A DNA stretch of 6,983 nt from Balneolaceae bacterium. Its GTDB lineage: Bacteria; Bacteroidota; Rhodothermia; Balneolales; Balneolaceae. Both the position numbers and the translations under genes were made by a program. The stretch is from assembly GCA_007123985.1 (NCBI GenBank), contig SLGA01000128.1, forward strand, positions 1 through 6,983, given 5' to 3'. Shown piece after piece: positions 1-5,769 of the stretch. Position 1 is the stretch's first letter; each line of letters opens with the position of its first letter. Below the pieces are notes generated by a model. It did no database searches. It was given only the letters and a program-made list of their open reading frames with translations, and was not told the origin of the DNA.

Positions 1-998
1 CCGGCTGCATCTGTAAATCCTTCCGGTACCAGCGTAAATGTTTCGGTTTCGGGTAATGCTGTTTCTGATTGTGCAAACAAAACTTCGGGATCAGAATCAG
101 ATATAAAGAGTGGCCAGGCCTTTGTAAATTCGTTTCCAAGGGTATCCTGTACGGAGAAATTTGATGTGTTGCTGAATTCAATTTCTTCAGACAACCGCAA
201 TCGTAAACGGCGTTCAGATAATAAACCCACACCTTCTATTCTTGGTGCTAAAGTATCAGGTATTGAAACAAAGAGAGTACCAATGTTTACCGAATCTCCC
301 TGAGCTACAGTAACCGTTTCAACATAAAATGGCTGTGCTCTCTCACGTTCTCTGTCCCATATTCGGTTTCGGTTCACATCATTCAGCCAGAACGCTTTGT
401 AAGTTCCCTCACTGATATAGCCAAATTGTACCGTACCCGATGTATCTGATATGGCCAGATAATTTGCTCGTTCTGACAGATCATAGGGTTCCCGGTACAG
501 AAGTACTCTCCTGCCGCTTTCCCCCCTGCCGGTTTCAGCATCCAAAACCCGCGCGGTAATTACGCCGTCATCCAATACATCACCGGTTGATATCGCAAGA
601 ACATGCGGCCTGTCCATCCGGTTTCGATTGGTATCTGTTATTTCGGTTCCGGCCTGAATAACAATCGTGGTGTTTTCTGGCAATGGGTTTGTAAACTCGA
701 TTACCCCTGATCTGCGGCTGAAACTAATATCAAATTCAATTCCCAGGTCCGGTTCAACGCTAATATTTTGTCTGAATGAGTTTCTGTCAATGAACTTGTC
801 GAAATGGAATCGTACTTCTCTTCCACTGAAATTTGTTGTTCCATTTGCCGGTGTGGTACTTTCAACAACCGGTCCCGTACGATCGGGTTCTCCTCCAGAT
901 GGAGCCACAGGTGTGGCACAGCTTTTTACAAGTAGTGCCAGAATTAAAAGAGTAAAAATTCCGGCTAAATAGTTTGAATGCGATAATAATTTTTTCAT
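1..998 (-). CDS. Ig-like (Big_5 style) surface lipoprotein, partial (C-terminus beyond left edge)
   Basis: An open frame of 332 codons runs from ATG at 998 to the left edge without a stop; the C-terminus lies outside the window. The N-terminus is a lipoprotein signal: MKK, a hydrophobic stretch at residues 11-24, then KSC with the likely lipidated Cys27. Lys at -2 makes the lipobox unusual, but Bacteroidota lipoboxes are relaxed. Residues about 42-140 resemble a bacterial Ig-like module (opening GPVVESTTPANG, then FHFDKFID). About 142-245 is a beta-rich module like those in carboxypeptidase-regulatory domains. A further Ig-like repeat seems to start near 250 (LAPRIEG, LSEEIE). Two DxNxNxxxD loops, at 122-129 and 207-215, look like calcium-binding loops. 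The protein is probably anchored to the outer membrane as a structural or adhesive surface protein, but its exact function is unknown. It diverges from the NAD genes. The frame is certain; the domain names are by eye. Confidence 0.85.
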   Translation of the reverse strand, partial: MKKLLSHSNYLAGIFTLLILALLVKSCATPVAPSGGEPDRTGPVVESTTPANGTTNFSGREVRFHFDKFIDRNSFRQNISVEPDLGIEFDISFSRRSGVIEFTNPLPENTTIVIQAGTEITDTNRNRMDRPHVLAISTGDVLDDGVITARVLDAETGRGESGRRVLLYREPYDLSERANYLAISDTSGTVQFGYISEGTYKAFWLNDVNRNRIWDRERERAQPFYVETVTVAQGDSVNIGTLFVSIPDTLAPRIEGVGLLSERRLRLRLSEEIEFSNTSNFSVQDTLGNEFTKAWPLFISDSDPEVLFAQSETALPETETFTLVPEGFTDAA

Positions 999-1007
999 AA
1001 CAAGATT

Positions 1008-1015
1008 CAAATATA
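1008..1015 (-). promoter_or_regulatory. Candidate Bacteroidota -7 element for the lipoprotein gene
   Basis: On the minus strand this reads TATATTTG, a perfect match to the Bacteroidota housekeeping -7 consensus TAnnTTTG. No good TTTG element is seen about 19 bp upstream. The expected transcription start would fall only a few bases before the ATG at 998, so the message would be nearly leaderless. An inverted repeat abuts the upstream side. Assignment is by consensus only. Confidence 0.3.
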
Positions 1016-1028
1016 TGCAATTTTGCAT
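1015..1028. repeat. Inverted repeat ATGCAA-TT-TTGCAT, possible operator
   Basis: Perfect 6-bp arms (1015-1020 and 1023-1028) flank a 2-base centre. It touches the TATATTTG element of the leftward lipoprotein gene and lies in the divergent region shared with pncB, so a protein bound here could affect one or both promoters. The arms are short and AT-rich, so chance cannot be excluded. Confidence 0.3.
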
Positions 1029-1089
1029 CACCTGATGAAGCATCTTTTCAAACATTGTGAAATGAATTCTCATTAAAGCTTACATTCGT

Positions 1090-1097
1090 TATTTTTG
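1090..1097 (+). promoter_or_regulatory. Candidate -7 element of the pncB-pncA operon
   Basis: TATTTTTG matches the Bacteroidota TAnnTTTG consensus exactly and lies 28 bp before the pncB ATG, giving an expected 5' leader of roughly 20 bases. No convincing TTTG -33 element is found at the usual spacing; the bases there read TTCT. This is the best promoter candidate in the divergent region for the rightward operon. Confidence 0.35.
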
Positions 1098-1125
1098 AGT
1101 CCCACTTAAATCGATAATCAGATAT

Positions 1126-2538
1126 ATGTATATAGATCATCCGGCATCGTACACTGACTATTACGAGCTGACCATGGCACAGGGCTATTTTTTAGCCGGA
1201 ATGCACGAAAGGCGTGCCACTTTCGATTATTTTTTCAGAAAAGTACCGTTTGATGGTGGTTACGTTGTCTTTGCAGGATTAAAAGAACTCATCGAGACAA
1301 TAAAGCATCTCATATTTTCTGAGCAGGAAATTGAGTACCTCGTAAAAGAAGGGTTTTCTGATGATTTCATTCAATATCTGCGAAATTTTGAGTTCAAAGG
1401 AAATATCTGGTCAGCCCGGGAGGGTGAGCTTATATTCCCGAATGAGCCTGTTTTACGGGTTGAGGGTAATCTTCTGGAAACTCAACTTATCGAAACGCTT
1501 CTGCTCAACATTCTTAATTTTCAATCGCTCATTGCAACCAAAGCATCCCGGATAAAATATGCAGCCGGCCCAAATTGTACGGTTCTGGACTTTGGGTTGA
1601 GACGTGCACAGGGATTGGGTGGAATACATGCCACACGTGCGGCAATGATCGGTGGATTCGACGGTACCTCAAATGTCTATTCGGCCCAGCGCTTTTCCAT
1701 ACGTGCAGGAGGTACAATGGCACACTCCTGGATTCAATCTTTCGATGATGAACTAACCGCTTTCAAAACGTATTGCGAACACTATCCCGACTCTTCACAC
1801 CTGCTTGTTGATACCTATGACACTCTTGGAAGCGGTGTACCAAATGCCATAAAAATGGCAAAAGAATTGCGAAAAAATGGGCACGAGTTAAAGGGTATTC
1901 GCCTTGACAGCGGTGACCTGGCCTATTTCTCTCGACAAGCACGGCATATGCTTGATGAAGCCGGTTTTCCTGATGTAAAAATTGCCGCATCAAACCAGCT
2001 CGATGAACGCGTTATTTCGAGTTTAAAGAATCAGGGAGCACCCATCGATATTTTCGGAGTAGGCACACGCCTGGTTACGGGGGACAATTCACCCGCGCTT
2101 GATGGTGTTTACAAACTGAGTTCAGTAAATGGCAAACCAACCATGAAAGTCTCAGAAAACATCGAGAAAATTACACTGCCCGGTATGAAAAAAATCTACC
2201 GATACCTGAATGATGATGGAAGCTTCTACGGCGATGCAATTTTAATGGAAGATGAGTCCATTCTTGAGAGGATGCACCACCCTACCTTTCCGGCAAAAAA
2301 GAGTACACTCAACGGCAGAAAATATGAAGAGCTTCTAACACCCGTTATTACAGACGGTGAGGTTACGTTCGAAATGCCAGAGGTAAGTCAGATTGTGGAA
2401 TACAAAAACCTCCGGTTTTCTAAACTCCACTCAGAGTATAAACGCTTTGATAACCCACATATCTATAAAATAGGCATTAGCACACGGCTTATGGAAACAA
2501 GAGATAATTTACTCAATCACTTTAAAACTTTAGTTTAA
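1126..2538 (+). CDS. pncB: Nicotinate phosphoribosyltransferase
   Basis: This enzyme (EC 6.3.4.21) joins nicotinate to PRPP with ATP hydrolysis, giving nicotinate mononucleotide; it is the committed Preiss-Handler step of NAD salvage in the cytoplasm. The 470 residues match the usual bacterial family length. Recognisable family motifs are YYELTMAQGYF at 12-22, DFGLRRAQG at 155-163, GGTMAHSW near 195-202 with His200 as the expected conserved active-site histidine, RLDSGDL at 259-265, and the phosphate-binding FGVGTRLVTG at 310-319. The ATG at 1126 is the first in-frame start and places YELTMAQ at the usual distance from the N-terminus. No Shine-Dalgarno sequence is present, as is common in Bacteroidota. 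The stop TAA at 2536-2538 is followed immediately by the pncA ATG, so the two are probably co-transcribed and translationally coupled. All key motifs are intact. Confidence 0.97.
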   Translation: MYIDHPASYTDYYELTMAQGYFLAGMHERRATFDYFFRKVPFDGGYVVFAGLKELIETIKHLIFSEQEIEYLVKEGFSDDFIQYLRNFEFKGNIWSAREGELIFPNEPVLRVEGNLLETQLIETLLLNILNFQSLIATKASRIKYAAGPNCTVLDFGLRRAQGLGGIHATRAAMIGGFDGTSNVYSAQRFSIRAGGTMAHSWIQSFDDELTAFKTYCEHYPDSSHLLVDTYDTLGSGVPNAIKMAKELRKNGHELKGIRLDSGDLAYFSRQARHMLDEAGFPDVKIAASNQLDERVISSLKNQGAPIDIFGVGTRLVTGDNSPALDGVYKLSSVNGKPTMKVSENIEKITLPGMKKIYRYLNDDGSFYGDAILMEDESILERMHHPTFPAKKSTLNGRKYEELLTPVITDGEVTFEMPEVSQIVEYKNLRFSKLHSEYKRFDNPHIYKIGISTRLMETRDNLLNHFKTLV

Positions 2539-3153
2539 ATGAACGCACTGCTTGTAGTTGATATTCAGAACGATTTTTGCCCGGGAGGCGCACTTGCCGT
2601 TCCTGAAGGCGATGAAATTGTACCGGTTGTAAACAAACTTATAGCTCACTTTGATGTTATTATCCAGACGCAGGACTGGCACCCATCCGGCCACCACTCC
2701 TTTGCCTCATCTCATTCCGGTAAACAGCCATACGATACGATTGAACTGAAATACGGAACTCAGGTACTTTGGCCGAATCATTGCGTGCAGGGTACAAAAG
2801 GGGCGGAATTTCACCCTAATCTGAACTCTGATAAATCTCAGGTAATCATCAGAAAGGGATTCAGAAAAGAGATTGATTCTTACTCTACATTTTTCGAAAA
2901 CGATCAGGAAACCACAACCGGCTTAACCGGATATCTGAAGCAGAGGGGAATCACAAATTTATATACTGTGGGCCTGGCTACAGATTTTTGTGTAAAATGG
3001 TCAATTCTTGATGGTATTGATGAAGGCTTTACGATGCATATCGTGAAAGATGCGGTCAGGGGAATCGATTTAAATGGATCACTGGATTCTGCCTGGAATG
3101 AGATTGAAAGTAAAGGTGCAACCATCATAACCTCTGAAGATATAACAGGGTGA
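2539..3153 (+). CDS. pncA: Nicotinamidase (pyrazinamidase/nicotinamidase)
   Basis: This is a cytoplasmic amidohydrolase (EC 3.5.1.19) of the isochorismatase-like superfamily that converts nicotinamide to nicotinate and ammonia, supplying the substrate for the preceding gene. The 204 residues match the family length. The full active site is visible: catalytic triad Asp8 (LLVVDIQNDFCPGG), Lys106 (IIRKGF) and Cys151 (GLATDFCVK), plus metal ligands Asp46 and His48 (QTQDWHP) and His81 (WPNHCVQGT). The ATG directly abuts the pncB stop with no spacer and no Shine-Dalgarno sequence, so translation probably depends on ribosomes finishing pncB. Its own stop overlaps the GTG start of the next gene. Having pncA and pncB fused in one operon points to use of external or recycled nicotinamide. 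The function is secure from the catalytic residues. Confidence 0.97.
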   Translation: MNALLVVDIQNDFCPGGALAVPEGDEIVPVVNKLIAHFDVIIQTQDWHPSGHHSFASSHSGKQPYDTIELKYGTQVLWPNHCVQGTKGAEFHPNLNSDKSQVIIRKGFRKEIDSYSTFFENDQETTTGLTGYLKQRGITNLYTVGLATDFCVKWSILDGIDEGFTMHIVKDAVRGIDLNGSLDSAWNEIESKGATIITSEDITG

Positions 3154-4250
3154 TTCAATCCAACACCTTTGATGTTGTGATTCTGGGGTCCGGTATAGCC
3201 GGACTTTCTGCTGCTGATGAATTACTCGATCGTGGATTAAGTTGTGTGATCATCGACTCTAAAAATCCCGGAAATGGTGCAACTTCTGCGCCAATGCTTC
3301 TTGCAAATCCCGCAACTGGACGGCGTGCTAAGAGAACCTGGCGAGCCGAGGAGTGTTTCAGGCAGATTTCAGATTTTCTTGAACGTGTTGAAGCATCAAC
3401 CGGAGCATTATGTTACGAGAATAATGGAGTACTTCGTCCTGCACTTACAAAAGAGGTCGCTAAAGATTTTGAACGCTCACCCGAAAAATATAAATGGCAG
3501 AAAGAATGGATAACCTGGTTTCCTGAAGTTGAATTTTCAAGGCTGTATCCTTATTTCGGGAAAAATTATGGGGGCTTGCAGATTGAACATTCACTTAGTA
3601 TTAACGGCCCTGAGTTTATTCAGGCCGCATTGACCTATCTATCAAAAAAAGGCCTAAAGCTTATCCAGCGTTCAGATTATACTTTTACACAAATTTCAGG
3701 TCAGTGGATATTTACGATAAAAAATCGGGAATCTGTTTCCTCAAAAAGAGTAATTGATACCTCAGGGAAAGCACAAATTGATTCAAATCACTGGAAATTT
3801 CTTCCTCTGCATGCAGTAAAGGGCCAAACGGCAACATTCCATTTTGATGAACCACTGCCACTCTCTCACTCTGTATCCAGCCTGGGATATATGGCCTATA
3901 CAAGTGCTTTGCCCAATCAACTTACGGTGGGGAGTACTTATGAGCACACGTTTGAAGATTTAGAACCAACACCGGATGGCCTTCAAAGGCTGAAAAGTAA
4001 ACTCAGAGATACTCTACCCGATTTTGCCAATAAAATAAAAGTGACTGAACAATGGGCAAACGTTCGGGTTACCGTACCCGACAAAATGCCGGTGGTTGGC
4101 CAACATCCTGAATTTCCAGGCCTCTATATTATAGGAGCCCTTGGTTCAAAAGGGATGATGATGGGGCGATACGCAGCTTATTGCCTTGCAGAAAGTATCT
4201 TCAGCAGGAATAAAACGGATCTTGAGATTTCAGTAGAACGGTTCTTATGA
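3150..4250 (+). CDS. FAD-dependent oxidoreductase, DAO (D-amino-acid oxidase-like) family
   Basis: This is a 366-residue flavoprotein of the DAO superfamily (glycine/sarcosine oxidase, DadA, ThiO and MnmC C-terminal relatives). An N-terminal Rossmann fold carries GSGIAG at 13-18, with Asp36 ending strand 2 as the expected FAD ribose ligand. Following it are a second FAD-contact segment with NPATGRR at 53-59, and the C-terminal FAD-closing segment: PDKMPVVG, then GLYIIGALGSKG ending at residue 335. NPxTGRR followed by a Trp is a feature I associate with Bacteroidota members of the family. No signal peptide is seen, so it is probably cytoplasmic. The GTG start at 3150 overlaps the pncA TGA by four bases and is chosen because it gives the right distance to the Rossmann motif. 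This strongly suggests translational coupling to NAD salvage, but the substrate is unknown; an amine or amino acid is the family expectation. Fold confidence is high, substrate confidence low. Confidence 0.92.
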   Translation: MIQSNTFDVVILGSGIAGLSAADELLDRGLSCVIIDSKNPGNGATSAPMLLANPATGRRAKRTWRAEECFRQISDFLERVEASTGALCYENNGVLRPALTKEVAKDFERSPEKYKWQKEWITWFPEVEFSRLYPYFGKNYGGLQIEHSLSINGPEFIQAALTYLSKKGLKLIQRSDYTFTQISGQWIFTIKNRESVSSKRVIDTSGKAQIDSNHWKFLPLHAVKGQTATFHFDEPLPLSHSVSSLGYMAYTSALPNQLTVGSTYEHTFEDLEPTPDGLQRLKSKLRDTLPDFANKIKVTEQWANVRVTVPDKMPVVGQHPEFPGLYIIGALGSKGMMMGRYAAYCLAESIFSRNKTDLEISVERFL

Positions 4251-4255
4251 TTATT

Positions 4256-4684
4256 TTAAGGCCAAACTTGCCATGGAATTCTAATAAGAATAAATACCAG
4301 GCCGAGAGTGTAAAACAGGATTATGGTTTTAAAACGCCTTGCATCATCCCCCGGTTTCTTGGCTTTAATGTATCCTACTGATATTAGAATAATTCCAATC
4401 AGCATGGTAAGCGGATGCTCGATGGCTAATAGCCGTGCGAAAGAATCTTGCATTACATCACCTGATAAACTTGCAAATCCCCAGGGTGAAACTGCATAGA
4501 GCACAATTCCAATGAGCAACTGAAGATGAGAAGCAATAAAACCAATCAGAGTTACTTTTCGAACTTTTTCGTTAAAAGGAGAACGTTTCACAAATTTAAT
4601 AATGGCATAAATAAGTGAAAATACAATGGCAGCGAGCAGTATATAAGCGAGAAACGAATGCAGATGTTTAAAACCGATGTACAT
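4256..4684 (-). CDS. Four-helix cytochrome-b-like integral membrane protein
   Basis: The 142-residue protein has four predicted membrane helices at about 11-31, 45-65, 86-106 and 119-136. Histidines sit at or in the helices: His7 and His9 before helix 1, His53 in helix 2 and His90 in helix 3. This pattern would suit b-type haem ligation, and similar small proteins in Bacteroidota are commonly labelled cytochrome B. Haem binding is inferred, not shown. Basic residues between helices 1 and 2 (KFVKRS) and after helix 3 (KAKKPG, RR) put these loops in the cytoplasm only if the chain were re-entrant, so topology is uncertain. The ATG at 4684 is the only early start. The stop lies five bases from the end of the convergent FAD oxidoreductase, with no recognisable hairpin between them. 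Nothing else in the window encodes a partner respiratory subunit. Confidence 0.85.
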   Translation of the reverse strand: MYIGFKHLHSFLAYILLAAIVFSLIYAIIKFVKRSPFNEKVRKVTLIGFIASHLQLLIGIVLYAVSPWGFASLSGDVMQDSFARLLAIEHPLTMLIGIILISVGYIKAKKPGDDARRFKTIILFYTLGLVFILIRIPWQVWP

Positions 4685-4800
4685 TTTCTTGTGATTTATT
4701 TTCAGTGATATTTCAGCATTTCAATAGCAAAACAACAGGTTAGATTATTAACAATATCCTGCTTCTCAGATCTTAATTCAAACCGAGATTACAAAGAATG

Positions 4801-4860
4801 TTTCTGAAATTTTTTAGACAATTCTTCTAAAGCATCAGATTTTTCTGAATTTTATTTTAG
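4801..4860. repeat. Imperfect direct repeat in AT-rich spacer
   Basis: The motif TTTCTGAA followed by a T-rich run ending in TTAG occurs at 4801-4817 and again at 4842-4860, about 41 bp apart. It lies in the 185-bp spacer (4685-4869) between the two small membrane-protein genes. No promoter consensus, hairpin terminator or RNA gene was recognised in that spacer. Confidence 0.3.
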
Positions 4861-4869
4861 TCTTAAAAA

Positions 4870-5208
4870 TCACATCTCATCTATTTTTTTGGAAAATTTT
4901 ATACTGATTTTTTTATAGGTACTCCAGCTTCCAATCAAAAGAATCACAAGCACAATTACATATACCCACCAGGGTACATTTTCTCCTGCGATTAATAGAT
5001 AGAGGTAAGCGGATATAAAAAAGAACACCGAGGATAACGCCGGCAGCACAATTGATATTCCCCTTCTGTAGTTATATGTAAGCCATACAATTGAGAGTGA
5101 AAAAAATGGAATTGCCCCAACGTAAATTGCTCCAAAAATGAGTGGATTTACACCGTAACTCTCACCTAAGCTCATAAACCAGGTGTATATTGTCTCTGTT
5201 ACTTCCAT
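4870..5208 (-). CDS. Small three-helix membrane protein, unidentified
   Basis: The 112-residue protein begins at ATG 5208 and ends in TGA. Three hydrophobic helices are clear: about 23-45 (PLIFGAIYVGAIPFFSLSIV), 52-73 and 79-96. A basic loop NYRRG (46-50) between helices 1 and 2 and the Lys-rich tail (KK at 99-100, KFSKK) should be cytoplasmic, giving an N-out, C-in topology. The first 20 residues are polar (MEVTETIYTW...) and would lie in the periplasm. There are no cysteines or histidines, and no catalytic or binding motif is recognisable. I do not know the family. It reads in the same direction as the cytochrome-b-like gene but is separated by 185 bp, so co-transcription is doubtful. It is divergent from the metal-locus genes and shares their 175-bp upstream region. 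The coding call rests on the coherent helix and charge pattern. Confidence 0.78.
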   Translation of the reverse strand: MEVTETIYTWFMSLGESYGVNPLIFGAIYVGAIPFFSLSIVWLTYNYRRGISIVLPALSSVFFFISAYLYLLIAGENVPWWVYVIVLVILLIGSWSTYKKISIKFSKKIDEM

Positions 5209-5226
5209 TTCGGTAATATATTCATA

Positions 5227-5253
5227 CTGTTCTGTTGCTAATTTCTGTACTGT
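5227..5253. repeat. Direct repeat CTGTTCTGT / CTGTACTGT
   Basis: Two 9-bp units differing at one base lie at 5227-5235 and 5245-5253, 18 bp start to start. They sit about 20-45 bp upstream of the leftward three-helix gene, within the divergent region, and could be half-sites for a regulator of that gene. The evidence is positional only. Confidence 0.25.
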
Positions 5254-5284
5254 GAGTGGTGTGGAATCGACATTAAGTTTGAAG

Positions 5285-5324
5285 GTGCATTTAAGACATT
5301 ACGTTCTTTAACAGATAAATGCAC
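5285..5324. promoter_or_regulatory. Perfect 9-bp inverted repeat with 22-bp spacer, possible operator
   Basis: GTGCATTTA at 5285-5293 is matched exactly by its reverse complement TAAATGCAC at 5316-5324. The arm centres are 31 bp apart, close to three helical turns, so both half-sites would face the same side of the DNA. It lies upstream of the candidate promoter of the small Cys/His protein and of the metal-locus genes. A stem of nine pairs with a 22-base loop in RNA is possible but less likely, since no T-run follows. It does not match any operator that I can name. Confidence 0.45.
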
Positions 5325-5331
5325 AATTTTG

Positions 5332-5371
5332 TTTGATTGAGTTACGTAATTCAGTGTATATTCGCATACAC
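5332..5371 (+). promoter_or_regulatory. Candidate promoter with palindrome over its -7 element
   Basis: TTTG at 5332-5335 and TATATTCG at 5357-5364 resemble the Bacteroidota -33 and -7 elements (one mismatch to TAnnTTTG, spacing 21 rather than about 19). The -7 lies inside the palindrome GTGTAT-ATTCGC-ATACAC (5354-5371; perfect 6-bp arms). A transcription start near 5371 would leave about 13 bases before the GTG at 5384. If this is the promoter, starts for the next gene at 5333 or 5354 are excluded. Confidence 0.35.
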
Positions 5372-5383
5372 ACTCAAATATTT

Positions 5384-5680
5384 GTGAATAAGATAAAAAA
5401 CCACATATCCATTGTTTCCGCGCTTGTCGTAGCCTTCGGCATTACTATATCGTCAATACACATACATATTGATGATCACCTTTTTGCGGAAACGGGTCAA
5501 TCCATCTCTCAAGATGAGTTGCACTGTTTTATTTGTGGGTCCGTATTCAAATTCAATCCTGATTCTGAAAATGCTGTAGATTCAGCACCGCAATCAGAAA
5601 CTTATTTTTACGTTGTATCGAATGGCAAAGAGTCTTCTTCTTTTGTTCCTTCTAACAACGGCCGTGCTCCTCCAGCTTAA
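5384..5680 (+). CDS. Small exported Cys/His protein, DUF2946/CopL-like metal-binding candidate
   Basis: From the GTG at 5384 the protein has 98 residues. It has a short basic start (MNKIKNH), a hydrophobic segment at about 8-25 acting as signal peptide or anchor, then HIHIDDH at 26-32 and HCFIC at 47-51. A low-complexity Ser/Asn-rich middle leads to NGRAPPA at the end. A His cluster, a CxxC and a terminal R-A/G-P-P motif recall small envelope proteins of the DUF2946/CopL type linked to copper or zinc; this is recognition by eye, not a search hit. I prefer 5384 because it gives a normal signal-peptide n-region. TTG at 5333 (115 residues) and GTG at 5354 are alternatives that add about 17 and 10 residues. 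There is no Shine-Dalgarno sequence at any of the three. It precedes a His-rich lipoprotein and a TonB receptor, supporting a role in metal handling in the periplasm. Confidence 0.72.
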   Translation: MNKIKNHISIVSALVVAFGITISSIHIHIDDHLFAETGQSISQDELHCFICGSVFKFNPDSENAVDSAPQSETYFYVVSNGKESSSFVPSNNGRAPPA

Positions 5681-5710
5681 GATTATTTCAGCTTTTTACT
5701 ATTTAATCAT

Positions 5711-5720
5711 CCCTATAGGG
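5711..5720. repeat. Perfect 10-bp palindrome CCCTATAGGG
   Basis: This palindrome stands out as a GC-capped element in the otherwise AT-rich 89-bp gap between the small Cys/His gene and the lipoprotein gene, 50 bp before the lipoprotein ATG. It could be an operator or an RNA processing site. As a hairpin it is too short in the loop to be stable. No terminator or convincing promoter was found in this gap. Confidence 0.3.
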
Positions 5721-5769
5721 TGAAATTTAACTGATCTCAATCTTAAATCTTTCAACTATTAAGAATACT

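Noticed and set aside
667..972. A 101-codon plus-strand open frame inside the left lipoprotein gene
   Set aside because: It lies opposite the 332-codon lipoprotein frame, which has a signal peptide and coherent domains; the plus-strand translation has no recognisable features.
1046..1062. TTTCA...TGAAA dyad upstream of pncB
   Set aside because: Five-base AT-rich arms with a 7-base spacer are expected by chance in such DNA.
1529..1993. Minus-strand open frames within pncB
   Set aside because: They are antisense shadows of a gene with all its family motifs intact.
4251..4255. Bidirectional terminator between the convergent FAD oxidoreductase and cytochrome-b-like genes
   Set aside because: Only five bases separate the stop codons and no GC-rich hairpin with a T-run is visible around them.
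5227..5253. LexA-type SOS box
   Set aside because: CTGT units are in direct rather than inverted orientation, so the CTGT-N8-ACAG pattern is not met.
5333..5383. Longer N-terminus of the small Cys/His protein from TTG 5333
   Set aside because: It would give an unusually long n-region before the signal segment and overlaps the candidate promoter and palindrome; kept only as an alternative start.
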